Shown here: positions 41,631 through 50,091 of the stretch, piece after piece | How the letters are laid out: every line of letters starts with the position of its first letter | Numbering within the stretch: position 1 is the first letter of the stretch | NCBI GenBank assembly: GCA_910575795.1 | Contig: CAJTGE010000026.1 | Location: forward strand, 20,494-84,493 | DNA: 64,000 nt | DNA from: Clostridiaceae bacterium | GTDB taxonomy: Bacteria > Bacillota > Clostridia > Lachnospirales > Lachnospiraceae | Direction of reading: 5' to 3' | Translations under genes and position numbers: made by a program | Notes under the pieces: model-generated | Seen by the model: only the letters and a program-made list of their open reading frames with translations | Databases searched by the model: none | Told to the model about the DNA's origin: nothing

Positions 41631-42314
41631 TCACCGCTCCGGCATCTGAAAGCCAGCAAGCGCTCTGTTCAGATAATCATTAAATGGCTTCATCAGGCGG
41701 AAAATCTCTGCCGCCCGGACCATAAACTTTTCCGCATCCTCCATCTCTTCATCCCTGACAGGATATTCCAGATACCAGCTCTTAAACTTCAGAAACTGCG
41801 CCTGCGGATGCTCCCTGTCATATCCGGCCGGAACATTTTTAAGCGCTGTCCCCTGAACCGTAAAATGCCTTTTAAAATCCGCAGCATGGACGATCTGTTC
41901 CCATTCCGGTCCATTTGCCGCAATATAATCCCGCACCATCGCCGTCGCGTCCTTAAACATATCCGCAAACAGCCCGCCCCCCAAAAACGACTGGTTCCCC
42001 GGCTTTATCATCATATAATACCCAACCGGAACCGGCAATTTCCCCATGGAGGAAATATGGGCGCGAAAAGCGGGGTTATACGGTGATTTATCGCGGCTGA
42101 ACCGGGTATCCCTGTTTAGCTTAAACGTAAGCGTATGCGGATCATGGTTGAGAATACTTAAATCAAATTCCCCGATGCGCAGCATAAGCGCCTGCAGCAG
42201 CGCCTCAAACTCCGCATTTGCCGCTTTATATTCCGCCTTGTGCGCGTGATACCATTCCCGATTATTATTCTGGCTCAAATCCGTCAGATAGCTCAGGACA
42301 GACGATATATTCAT
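41631..42314 (-). CDS. DUF2461 family protein
   Basis: A 227-residue protein of the DUF2461/TIGR02453 family: LTDLSQNNNREWYHAHKAEY at residues ~10-29, LTFKLNRDTRFSRDKSPYNP in the middle, and GYYMMIKPGNQSFLGGGLF. Conserved in bacteria and fungi, function unknown. AGGAGGT precedes the ATG and overlaps the stop of the sigma factor gene 12 bp upstream, so the two are cotranscribed. Confidence 0.9.
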   Translation of the reverse strand: MNISSVLSYLTDLSQNNNREWYHAHKAEYKAANAEFEALLQALMLRIGEFDLSILNHDPHTLTFKLNRDTRFSRDKSPYNPAFRAHISSMGKLPVPVGYYMMIKPGNQSFLGGGLFADMFKDATAMVRDYIAANGPEWEQIVHAADFKRHFTVQGTALKNVPAGYDREHPQAQFLKFKSWYLEYPVRDEEMEDAEKFMVRAAEIFRLMKPFNDYLNRALAGFQMPER

Positions 42315-42326
42315 GTTATTTACCTC

Positions 42327-43178
42327 CTACGCATTCCGGACAACCGAAAAGGCTGTCCCGGCCAGAAACGCCCGGATCGCCTCTTTCAAAACCTCCGGCG
42401 ACTCATACGCCTTATAAAAAGAGAACTCCTCTGACAAATCGTCGATGGCCTCCATCGCCTCCTTTACCTCCGCCATCTTCCGGGAAGATATCGGCTTTGC
42501 AGAGGTAAAATCCAAATGAGCCGGAGAAATCCTGTGATTTTGGATCGCGTAATTGACCCGGTTAATGCAATGGCACGCCCCGCCTCCGCATTCACCGCAG
42601 TACTCATTCAAAAACATTGCCATCCTCTTCCGGATCCTGGACAGCCTCTGCCGGTAAGCCTCCGGCGTAAGCCCCAAAATATCGCCCGCAATCCGGCTGT
42701 CCACCTTAAACATCGCGCCCAGGATAAAAATACATCTGCTCTCCACATCCAAACACTGCAGCATAACGTTCGTGCAGGACATCTTCAGCTCCTCTGCCAA
42801 AACAGATTTTTCCACATCCTGTGTCAAATCCGGCACATCATCGACCTTCCCGTTCCGGATATCATCCCCGTAAAACTCAAAGCTGAGCGGAAGCTTCGCA
42901 AACATATGCTTCCTGTAATTTTTCAGGTGATTAACCGCAATGCGGAACACCCAGGTAGAAAACGAGCTCTCTCCCCTGAATGAGGACAAATGAGTGATGA
43001 CCTTCACCAAAGTATCCTGCGACGCGTCCTCCGCATCCGGAAACGTCCCGAGCATCCGCAGCGACAGGTTAAATACCAGATCCTGCACACCGAGGACGAG
43101 CGTCTCCAACGCCTTTTTATCGCCGGCAACCGCCTGCTCAATCAAAAGCAGCCGTTCTTTGTCAGTAATATGATCCAT
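42327..43178 (-). CDS. ECF-like RNA polymerase sigma factor with Cys-rich extension
   Basis: About 283 residues. Region 2: LVLGVQDLVFNLSLRMLGTF and DAEDASQDTLVKVITHLSSF with FSTWVFRIAVNHLKNYR. Region 4 is VESRCIFILGAMFKVDSRIA followed by LTPEAYRQRLSRIRKRM. An extra ~90 residues follow, starting with EYCGECGGGACHCINRV, a possible metal-binding patch, and ending in a helical tail. Typical ECF factors stop near 190 residues. GGAGGTGAAAAG precedes the ATG at 43178. No anti-sigma gene is adjacent; the tail could serve that purpose. Confidence 0.85.
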   Translation of the reverse strand: MDHITDKERLLLIEQAVAGDKKALETLVLGVQDLVFNLSLRMLGTFPDAEDASQDTLVKVITHLSSFRGESSFSTWVFRIAVNHLKNYRKHMFAKLPLSFEFYGDDIRNGKVDDVPDLTQDVEKSVLAEELKMSCTNVMLQCLDVESRCIFILGAMFKVDSRIAGDILGLTPEAYRQRLSRIRKRMAMFLNEYCGECGGGACHCINRVNYAIQNHRISPAHLDFTSAKPISSRKMAEVKEAMEAIDDLSEEFSFYKAYESPEVLKEAIRAFLAGTAFSVVRNA

Positions 43179-43386
43179 ACTTTTCACCTCCATATTCAAT
43201 TAGACAAGCAAAACGCGGTCGTGTGACAGGACATTTCTAAATTTATGACAAAAATCTGTACTCCCCTTCCACCGCCTGCCAATAACGTAGCCAGGGTCAG
43301 TTTCCCCGCGTCCCACAAAAAAGGAGGCCCCCATCGTCAGAGACCCCCAGTCGCTTCTGAATTACATCCTAATCCGCTCTAACACA

Positions 43387-45054
43387 TCACTCCCATCCAA
43401 TCACATCCCAAATCTCCTGCGGCTCCAGCCCGAGCTTCCAGCAGGCCACGCCGGCCAGATCCTCTTTCTTTATCACATCCATCTTAAGCTTCAGAGAACG
43501 GCTGTCCTCCATCCAAAGCATGGACTCCCCGTCCTCTGTCTCCGCCTGCGTGTAATACTGCCCCAGCTCCTCATTCCACTGAAGCTGCGCCCCCTGTTCC
43601 TCGATCCATTTCTTCGCAGCCGAGATCCCCATTGCCTTTGAGGACAGCTTTTCCCCTGACTGCGTCCACAGGCGGGTATAAAAGGGAACCGCGTTGATCA
43701 CCTTTTCCCTGGGGACAAGCTCCAGTGTGTTGCGTATGCCGTCTTCCACATATCCAATGGACGCCACCGAGCCGGCCTCACCGCCTGCATAGTGCTCGTC
43801 ATATCCCATGATAATCACATAATCCGCAACGATACCCTGCTCCCTGCGGTTATAGAAATAGTTATATCCTGCCGGGACGTAATTGTCCACAGACAGCACA
43901 AGCCCTTTCCTGCGGCAGGAAACCGACAGCTCCCTGATAAATTCAATATAATGGACGCCGGCCTCCTCCTTAAGGCTCTCAAAATCGAGGTTGATACCGT
44001 CAAAGCCGTATGTATCCGCCTCTTTCATCAGATTCTCAATCAGCCGTTTCCGAACCGAGGTCTTTGACAAAAGCACCTCGGAACGCACATTCTTACTGCA
44101 CTCCCGGCTGAAATTATCTACCACCGCCCAGACCTGGATTCCCTTTTCATGAGCCTTTTCCACATAGCTCTTATCGGCCAGGGATTCATAATTCCCCTCA
44201 TTGTCGCTCAGTGTAAACCAGGTGGGCGCAATTACATTGATTCCCTTTGTCTGGGCCAGCAGCTCCTCCAGAACCGCGTTGGCGGCCTCCAGCGTGACCT
44301 GATGCCATACCAGCGTGATCTTCTCGTCCAGAGAAATATTTTGGTACACAGGCGCTTTAAAGCTGCTGACCGGTTTCTCCGCCTTAAGATCCGTAAGCCT
44401 GCTGCCCGGCATATAGCCAATGTGCCCGTCCCGTGTGAGCACCTTGGACCATCGCTCCATGGTTTCCAGCACAATCACGTCCTCGCCCTTAACAGCGTTA
44501 GTGATAACCGGGCTCTTCACGCCGCCTTTGACGCGCACCCTGCTGTTTTTGCTGATCACTGCCACCGGAACCTCATCCCAAGTGTCCTGGATAAACACGC
44601 GCTTCTGTTTTCCGCTGTCGTAAGCGTTGACCCGGATATCCGTATAGTTTAAAACAAGGCCCAGAGACAGGAGGACATCCTCCCCCCGCCGTATGAAAAG
44701 CCGTCTTCCCCCGGCGCCTTTTGTCCCCTCCGGGGCGGTCAGTATCTCATCCGGCAGGGCATAGACCAGAAGAGCCTCATTGTTATCCCAGTAAAAACGT
44801 TCATTTAAATTCTTATTGACCCAGTCTATCGGAAGATAGGTCTGTCCCTCCTCATAAATTCCCCGCGCCTCCTGCATCTCATAATTTAAGAATACAGTTA
44901 CCTCATCCTCTGCCCGCACCTGATAGAGCTCATCCAAATCAGCGGGCTCCTTTGTCGGCCCGTAGCGCTTCCAGGCGTAAATTCCGGCTGCGCACGCGAT
45001 AAGCAGCAGAAGTATAAGCGACAGACATCCAAGCGACGATCCTTTTTTCCTCAT
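43387..45054 (-). CDS. GH18-family glycosidase with SH3-like domain (spore cortex/YaaH-type)
   Basis: A 555-residue exported protein. Membrane anchor LSLILLLLIACAAGIYAW, a copper-amine-oxidase-N-like domain (~45-150), an SH3b segment (KNSRVRVKGGVKSPVITNAV ... WSKVLTRDGHIGYMPGSRL), then a GH18 barrel with YGFDGINLDFESLKEEAGVH, where FDGINLDFE replaces the usual DGxDxDxE by keeping the catalytic Asp-x-Glu, and YVIIMGYDEHYAG. Such proteins act on peptidoglycan during spore germination or sporulation. GGAGG lies before the ATG. Genes in the 45070-45327 gap: none supported. Confidence 0.88.
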   Translation of the reverse strand: MRKKGSSLGCLSLILLLLIACAAGIYAWKRYGPTKEPADLDELYQVRAEDEVTVFLNYEMQEARGIYEEGQTYLPIDWVNKNLNERFYWDNNEALLVYALPDEILTAPEGTKGAGGRRLFIRRGEDVLLSLGLVLNYTDIRVNAYDSGKQKRVFIQDTWDEVPVAVISKNSRVRVKGGVKSPVITNAVKGEDVIVLETMERWSKVLTRDGHIGYMPGSRLTDLKAEKPVSSFKAPVYQNISLDEKITLVWHQVTLEAANAVLEELLAQTKGINVIAPTWFTLSDNEGNYESLADKSYVEKAHEKGIQVWAVVDNFSRECSKNVRSEVLLSKTSVRKRLIENLMKEADTYGFDGINLDFESLKEEAGVHYIEFIRELSVSCRRKGLVLSVDNYVPAGYNYFYNRREQGIVADYVIIMGYDEHYAGGEAGSVASIGYVEDGIRNTLELVPREKVINAVPFYTRLWTQSGEKLSSKAMGISAAKKWIEEQGAQLQWNEELGQYYTQAETEDGESMLWMEDSRSLKLKMDVIKKEDLAGVACWKLGLEPQEIWDVIGWE

Positions 45055-45327
45055 CTTTTCCTCCGGCCTTCAAAAAGGTTTGCTTTCAACTGTTTCTAAG
45101 TATAACACACCTTGACCGGGGAATGTGGATTTTTTTCTTACATTTTGCTTTCCAGGCAGGACAGCATCTTCCGTCGTCATCTCATGGCCGTTCATATCCT
45201 TTGAAATGTTACGCCGCCCTTCCCTCTGCCGCCCGCGTCCTGCTGCCGCAGCGCACACCGCCAGACCTGCCGGACGCTTCAGGGCGGCAGGCGCGTGTAT
45301 TTTCTGCCTGCCCGTCCCTGCCCCGTC

Positions 45328-45579
45328 CTATCGGTTATAGACCCGGTCAAAGTGGATCTCTGCCAGCACCCCTGTTTCGGCGCTGATATAATCTCCCATA
45401 TAAAAGGAGCCATCTTCTTTAATCTCAAATATTTTATGGTATTCGTCAGGCGTACATTCTTTGCCGTCGATCAGGATGGAGATCCCCTTCTCCCGGTAGC
45501 GGCAAAGCCCCTCCATAAAAATCCGCTGCTGCTGCCTCTTCCTCCTCTCCCATTCTTGATTCCTTTCTTGTTTTTTCAT
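45328..45579 (-). CDS. Hypothetical 83-residue protein
   Basis: Basic, Gln/Arg-rich helix at the start (MKKQERNQEWERRKRQQQR), then a small beta domain (ISILIDGKECTPDEYHKIFE, DGSFYMGDYISAETGVLAEI). The ATG at 45579 with GGAAAGG upstream is preferred to the first ATG at 45627. It follows the two P-loop-like genes on the same strand. Not assigned to a family. Confidence 0.6.
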   Translation of the reverse strand: MKKQERNQEWERRKRQQQRIFMEGLCRYREKGISILIDGKECTPDEYHKIFEIKEDGSFYMGDYISAETGVLAEIHFDRVYNR

Positions 45580-45704
45580 TTGTACCTTTCCCCCGCCTAA
45601 TCGGGACAGAACCTGCCAGAAGAGCATATCGGAGGTAAGGAACCGTCATAAACCATCGGTCATGACAGTCCCGAATCATATGATATATTAACGCCTGCTC
45701 CCCC

Positions 45705-46352
45705 TTATCCGAGAAATGTTCCGAAAAAATCCAGAATATCTTCTGTTATGGCAAATGCACTCCCGGCAATTGGGATCCGTCTGATTCGGATTCCGAGAAG
45801 CTTCTCTGTCATCTTAAGCGCCTCCCTGCTTCCAAACGCGCTGAAAAACTCCCAGCCGCGCCTGTCTGTCCCTGTCTGTGACGCCAGCCCAGCAAACGCA
45901 TCCAGCTTCCATTCGCTCACAGAACCCACCAGAAACCTGCGGTCACAGCGCAGAAATTCATCCTGTATTTCGCTTCTGAATATGCCGAAATCTATTACGA
46001 TCGCATTAAAACCACTTGCGGCGCATCCTAAAAGCTCATCCTTACCAGCCTTTTTATAATAGAATGCCCCCATAATATTAAACGATCCCGATCGGGAATC
46101 TGTGACCGCTTTTTTCGACAAAATTCGTTCTAAACCGCCAAAATCCCCGCTCTCGTTCCATTCCAGAACCGCTGTTCTCTGGTTTAATACGCCGGCACAA
46201 TAATTCGCTGTCAAAATCGCCATATGCGTGACCCCAACCGACGGCCCGCTTCCGGCAATCCCGATTATCTCAGGCGTTTGCTGCAGGGAGCGCCCTTTTC
46301 TCTGCGCCGCCCTTTTTCTAAACGATCCTGCGGCCTTATGCCAAACGGCCAT
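45705..46352 (-). CDS. MinD/CpaE-like protein with a lysine-less P-loop
   Basis: A 215-residue protein. IIGIAGSGPSVGVTHMAILT (about 29-48) aligns with deviant Walker A loops of MinD/CpaE/TadZ proteins, but the lysine expected before T is Val-Thr-His. FNAIVIDFGIF resembles the Walker B strand. The C-terminal half of the kinase gene upstream has the same GVTH loop, so the two are paralogous modules. The start overlaps the kinase 3' end by 88 bp, with a GGGGGG box before the ATG. ATP binding is doubtful; it may be a scaffold. Confidence 0.65.
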   Translation of the reverse strand: MAVWHKAAGSFRKRAAQRKGRSLQQTPEIIGIAGSGPSVGVTHMAILTANYCAGVLNQRTAVLEWNESGDFGGLERILSKKAVTDSRSGSFNIMGAFYYKKAGKDELLGCAASGFNAIVIDFGIFRSEIQDEFLRCDRRFLVGSVSEWKLDAFAGLASQTGTDRRGWEFFSAFGSREALKMTEKLLGIRIRRIPIAGSAFAITEDILDFFGTFLG

Positions 46353-47716
46353 CCGGTCCCCCCTTTTTTCCTTCTCCCTTCCTTTCCGGGCCAGTCCCGG
46401 ATCTTTAGTCCGCCGCTCGTCCCTTTAAAGCATATATCCCAAAAGGCGGAAATAGAATCGCACTTTTCCGTCAGATGGCATGTGGGAAGCCTGTAAAACT
46501 TAAGCCCCGCGATGTCTCCCGGAAGAACCGGCCTTACATCCGGAGAGCTGTGGTTAAACAGAACGCGCAGGTTCTCCTTATGCGCAAGCGCGCCCGCGGC
46601 CTTAACAGAATCCTCAAGCTCCCAGTCACCCGCCCCGCACACGAGAAGCAGGATATCGTATTCCTCCTCCAGAGCCGTCTGGAGTACGGCTCCAAAGTCA
46701 TCAACGAGAGCGTCTGTGTAAGTCCCGGCAAGCTGCACGCAGGGGCCGTATCTCGGCTTCATCGCGTATCCGTCCAGATGAATCAGCCCGTACCGGTCAG
46801 GCTTAAGCCCCCGGTACGCCGCCGCCTTCCTGACCGCCCCGGAATCATTCCTCTCCCGGTACAGGCAGGAAAGCCCCCTGCCGGACAGATACGAACTCAC
46901 GCTTAAGGAGACATGGGTAACGCCTATGCCCGGCTTACTGCCGGCAACTGCAACCTTAAGAAATGGCATTTGATTTTGTGCGGAACCACCTGTTTTTACA
47001 TGTAAAAGCGCCTCCAGCACTTCCTCTGCGCTCTGACAGCGCAGTTTTTTCTGCGGGTTTAAGCACCTCATAATCACAGCGGCCGTCTCCCGGGCAAACA
47101 CCTCCTGCGCCCGCTCCCGCGCTCGGTCCGTACACCGTCCGTCCTTTTCCCTGCCGGGAAATGCGCCGGTCCCCATGTAGTAAAGGAGGACGCCAATGGC
47201 ATAGATATCGGTCCTTTCATCCAAAGGCTCGTCTGTATACTGTTCCGGGGCCGCAAACCCCTCTGTTCCGTAGCGCTCGCGCATGGTCTTCGCCGATCGG
47301 GCCGTAACCGCCTGATCAAAATCGATCAGCTTTAATGCTCCCTGACATATCAAAATATTCCGGGGCTGGAGATCAAGATACAAAATTGGATTAGGTTCGA
47401 TTGAATGCAGATAACTTATGATACGGCAAAGTTCAATCCCGTAGGAAAGGGCCTTTGCCCTTGCAAGACCGCCCCGCCTCTCGATCAGGGCGTATAATGA
47501 CTCACCGTCCAGATATTCTTCGATGAGATAATAATAACTCGAATCCTCTTCTAAATCATAGATAACAGGAATTCCCGGGTGCTTCAGCTCCTTTAAGACC
47601 GCCGCCTCCCTGGCAAAGCCCTGACACGCTCTGGGGACTCTCTTGATCGCCCTCCATTCGTCAAGGGCCAGATGCCTGGCCAAAAACACGGTTCCGCTTC
47701 TCCCGCGCCCGATCAC
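46265..47716 (-). CDS. Ser/Thr protein kinase fused to a CpaE-like P-loop domain
   Basis: Kinase domain (~1-250): glycine loop VIGRGRSGTVFLARH, Lys in WRAIKRV, YLIEEYLDGESLYALI hinge, catalytic ILYLDLQPRNILI (Asp in the HRD position), LIDFDQAVT as DFG and GTEGFAAPEQYTDEP. The C-terminal ~200 residues carry VAVAGSKPGIGVTHVSLSVS and YDILLLVCGAGDWELEDSVK, a MinD/CpaE-like fold lacking the Walker lysine. The coding frame continues upstream of the GTG at 47716 with LFGKYQIDR, and AAGGAGG (47767-47773) points to a start at 47758, but the codon there is GTA. Expression may be weak or start internally. Confidence 0.8.
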   Translation of the reverse strand: MIGRGRSGTVFLARHLALDEWRAIKRVPRACQGFAREAAVLKELKHPGIPVIYDLEEDSSYYYLIEEYLDGESLYALIERRGGLARAKALSYGIELCRIISYLHSIEPNPILYLDLQPRNILICQGALKLIDFDQAVTARSAKTMRERYGTEGFAAPEQYTDEPLDERTDIYAIGVLLYYMGTGAFPGREKDGRCTDRARERAQEVFARETAAVIMRCLNPQKKLRCQSAEEVLEALLHVKTGGSAQNQMPFLKVAVAGSKPGIGVTHVSLSVSSYLSGRGLSCLYRERNDSGAVRKAAAYRGLKPDRYGLIHLDGYAMKPRYGPCVQLAGTYTDALVDDFGAVLQTALEEEYDILLLVCGAGDWELEDSVKAAGALAHKENLRVLFNHSSPDVRPVLPGDIAGLKFYRLPTCHLTEKCDSISAFWDICFKGTSGGLKIRDWPGKEGRRKKGGTGWPFGIRPQDRLEKGRRREKGAPCSKRLR

Positions 47717-47798
47717 TCTGTCTATCTGATACTTTCCAAACAGTATGGTATCCTCTACTGACTGCGCCTCCTTTCTGCAATGCCATCTCTTAATATGT

Positions 47799-47827
47799 AT
47801 TGTAAAGGATCATTTGGAATTTTTCAA
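47799..47827 (-). promoter_or_regulatory. SigA-type promoter for the kinase operon
   Basis: Minus strand TTGAAA, 17-base spacer, TACAAT, about 25 bases ahead of the AAGGAGG box. It is back-to-back with the mecA promoter; 47717-48025 contains no other feature. Confidence 0.65.
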
Positions 47828-47879
47828 CTGTTTTTTCGTCCTGTTCCATAAATTTTTAATAAAATTTTTCATATAAGAA

Positions 47880-47909
47880 TTGCCAAATGCTTATATTATA
47901 TAGTATGAT
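47880..47909 (+). promoter_or_regulatory. SigA-type promoter for mecA
   Basis: TTGCCA, 18-base spacer, TATGAT, giving a leader of about 110 bases before the mecA GTG. Confidence 0.5.
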
Positions 47910-48025
47910 TGAATAACAGAACGCTTGAGAGCAAACGCCTGAACGCATCGATTTCAGGGCAGCTTCCCGGGCGATACCAGTAAAACCTGTATTTTAAACC
48001 GTAAAAGATAAAGGAAGTGATTCAA

Positions 48026-48781
48026 GTGAAGATAGAACGCATTAACGATAACCAGATACGCTGTACGCTCACCAGCTTTGACTTGAGCGTGCGCGATTTA
48101 AATTTAGGGGAACTGGCCTATGGAAGCGAGAAGGCCAAGCGTCTGTTCCGGGAGATGATACAGAAGGCATCCAGCGAGGTCGGTTTTGACGCGGAGGACA
48201 TCCCCCTCATGGTGGAGGCCATCCCGCTCTCTAACGAGAGTATTATGCTGATCATCACCAAGATCGAGGATCCCGAGGAGCTGGACACCCGCTTCTCCAA
48301 ATTTGCCCCCATGTCAGACGATGAAGAGCCCTTTGCAGGCCTGACGAGCGAGCTCTTAGAGGGCGCGGACAGCCTTCTTGAGATGCTGGCCCACAATGCG
48401 GCCTCCGCCCTTCCGGATCACGCGCTGGCCGGGCAGCAAGGCGCGCAGGGCGGCCAGGATCTCACGGACGGAAAGGGAGACGAAGCGTCGGCTATCCGCA
48501 TATTTACCTTTAAAAACCTCGACGAGGCATGCGCCGCCGCCCGCATCTCCGGCCCGATTTTTGACGGCCTTAACACGCTTTATAAAAATACCGCAAAGGA
48601 TCGCTATTATCTTGTCATCCGCCGGCCGGATACGGACAGCGATTCCTTTCAGCGCGTCTGCAACCTTTTATCCGAGTACGGCGACGCCGTCAAAGCCTCA
48701 TCTACGGCGGAAGCCTACTTTCAGGAGCACTATGAGGTGATTGTAAAAGAACACGCCCTGCAGACACTGTCCGCCTTATAA
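48026..48781 (+). CDS. mecA: Adaptor protein MecA (ClpC adaptor)
   Basis: About 251 residues. The N-terminus MKIERINDNQIRCTLTSFDL is the classic MecA target-binding domain; an acidic linker (about 85-155, Asp/Glu and Gln/Gly-rich) separates it from the ClpC-binding domain (IRIFTFKNLDEACAAARI ... LYKNTAKDRYYLVIRRPDTD ... LLSEYGDAVKASSTAEAYFQ). It delivers substrates to ClpC/ClpP. Two GTG codons are possible; the one at 48026 starts the conserved sequence and has AAGGAAGTGAT at good spacing. Confidence 0.92.
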   Translation: MKIERINDNQIRCTLTSFDLSVRDLNLGELAYGSEKAKRLFREMIQKASSEVGFDAEDIPLMVEAIPLSNESIMLIITKIEDPEELDTRFSKFAPMSDDEEPFAGLTSELLEGADSLLEMLAHNAASALPDHALAGQQGAQGGQDLTDGKGDEASAIRIFTFKNLDEACAAARISGPIFDGLNTLYKNTAKDRYYLVIRRPDTDSDSFQRVCNLLSEYGDAVKASSTAEAYFQEHYEVIVKEHALQTLSAL

Positions 48782-48944
48782 GCAGCCAGCCAGGAAGGCC
48801 AGGCTGTCCTCCCCGGGCATAATCGCCGCGCACAGCGGGCCCGGATGCGCGGCCGCCGTCTTCAACCCGATCCGCGTTTGCACGGCGAAATCCTCTCCGG
48901 CTGCCATGATCCTATTTTTAAACATAAAATGCAGTAAATTCTTC

Positions 48945-48973
48945 TTGAATAATTCACTCTTTTGGTTTAAAAT
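48945..48973 (+). promoter_or_regulatory. SigA-type promoter for the ferredoxin gene
   Basis: TTGAAT, 17-base spacer, TAAAAT, 36 bases before the ferredoxin ATG. Confidence 0.65.
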
Positions 48974-49008
48974 AATCTAAAAGTTAAAAATAAAGGAGGT
49001 ACTTTATC

Positions 49009-49179
49009 ATGGCATATGTAATTACCGATACGTGTGTAAGCTGCGGCGCATGCGCAGGCGAATGTCCTGTTGGCGCTATTTCCCAGGGCGATGGCAAGTA
49101 TGAGATCTCTGCTGATACCTGCATCGATTGCGGAACTTGTGCAGGCACATGCCCGACCGGCGCTATTGAGCAGGGCTGA
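49009..49179 (+). CDS. 2[4Fe-4S] ferredoxin
   Basis: A 56-residue clostridial-type ferredoxin. Two cluster motifs: CVSCGACAGECPVGAI and CIDCGTCAGTCPTGAI, each CxxCxxCxxxCP, spaced as usual (Cys 9, 12, 15, 19 and 38, 41, 44, 48). It has AAAGGAGGT nine bases before the ATG, its own promoter and terminator, so it is a monocistronic electron carrier for pyruvate:ferredoxin oxidoreductase-type metabolism. Longer antisense frames here are shadows. Confidence 0.97.
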   Translation: MAYVITDTCVSCGACAGECPVGAISQGDGKYEISADTCIDCGTCAGTCPTGAIEQG

Positions 49180-49206
49180 TTGAACATTGTGTAAAGCATA
49201 CATAAG

Positions 49207-49233
49207 AGACTGTCAGGAATGGCAGTCTTTTTT
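49207..49233 (+). terminator. Rho-independent terminator of the ferredoxin gene
   Basis: Stem AGACTGTCA/TGGCAGTCT (one G-T pair) with a 4-base loop, then T6. Confidence 0.85.
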
Positions 49234-49276
49234 GTCGTTGTCTCTATATGATTGTCTGCTTTAAAAGGAGATCTTA

Positions 49277-50005
49277 ATGAAAAAACCGGTTATTGCCCTG
49301 ACGGCTTCGCATGAGACGAAAACCGGGGAGCTTCGCATGAGTCCCCGTTATACGGACGCGCTGAAAGACTGCGGCGCCATTCCCCTTGTCCTCCCTCTGA
49401 CCCTGGAAGAGGAGGACTGTATCCAGTTATCAGAATCCTTAGACGGCCTTTTATGCACAGGGGGGCCGGATGTGCATCCATTCCGCTTTGGCGAGGAGAC
49501 GCTCCGGTACTGCGGGGATTTCTCTCCCCTCCGGGACGAGACGGAGCTCTCGCTTTTTCATCAGTTTTATAAGCGAAAAAAGCCGATTCTTGGCATATGC
49601 CGCGGAATCCAGCTTATCAATATCGCCCTCGGCGGCGACATCTATCAGGATTTGGACGCGCAGCTTCCGGATCGGCTCCCCATAGCCCACAAACAGCCTT
49701 TTCGGGCCGACGCGCCCTCGCACCACGTTGATCTGGCCCCTGATTCACAGCTTTCGCGCATCACCGGGACGACGCGCCTTGCTGTCAACAGCCTGCACCA
49801 TCAGGCCGTGCGCAGGACAGGCGCGGGCCTTCGCACAGCCGGGCAGGCTCCGGACGGCGTGATTGAAGCCCTGGAGCACCCGGATTACCCGTTCCTGATC
49901 GGGGTACAGTGGCATCCGGAATGGCTCTGCCGCGCGCAGTCCCACGCCCAGGCGCTGTTTGAAGCCTTCACAGCCGCCTGCGCCCGGGATTCGGTGATAT
50001 CGTAA
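49277..50005 (+). CDS. Class I glutamine amidotransferase-like gamma-glutamyl hydrolase (peptidase C26)
   Basis: A 242-residue PuuD-like hydrolase. MSPRYTDALKDCGAIPLVLP at the start, GLLCTGGPDVHPFRFGEE, nucleophile Cys in ILGICRGIQLINIALGGDIY, VNSLHHQAVR and the His-Glu pair in FLIGVQWHPEW. The family cleaves gamma-glutamyl bonds of gamma-glutamyl-GABA or related peptides; the substrate is not fixed by sequence. AAAAGGAGAT precedes the ATG. Worth noting in a genome with a poly-gamma-glutamate locus 10 kb away, but there is no direct link. Confidence 0.9.
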   Translation: MKKPVIALTASHETKTGELRMSPRYTDALKDCGAIPLVLPLTLEEEDCIQLSESLDGLLCTGGPDVHPFRFGEETLRYCGDFSPLRDETELSLFHQFYKRKKPILGICRGIQLINIALGGDIYQDLDAQLPDRLPIAHKQPFRADAPSHHVDLAPDSQLSRITGTTRLAVNSLHHQAVRRTGAGLRTAGQAPDGVIEALEHPDYPFLIGVQWHPEWLCRAQSHAQALFEAFTAACARDSVIS

Positions 50006-50091
50006 ACGAGGCTAAAAATACGCCGGGACGCCCGGAGCGCGCATTGAGCCGGACGCCTGATGCTGTTATGCTGTAACCGTTTTGATAACCG

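Noticed and set aside
48776..48907. 43-codon minus-strand ORF between mecA and the ferredoxin gene
   Set aside because: No clear ribosome site, Ala/Gly-rich composition as expected from local GC content, and it overlaps the mecA 3' end.
48967..49203. Two minus-strand ORFs of 71-78 codons opposite the ferredoxin gene
   Set aside because: They are mirror images of the repeated CxxC coding sequence; the plus-strand ferredoxin has a promoter, ribosome site and terminator.
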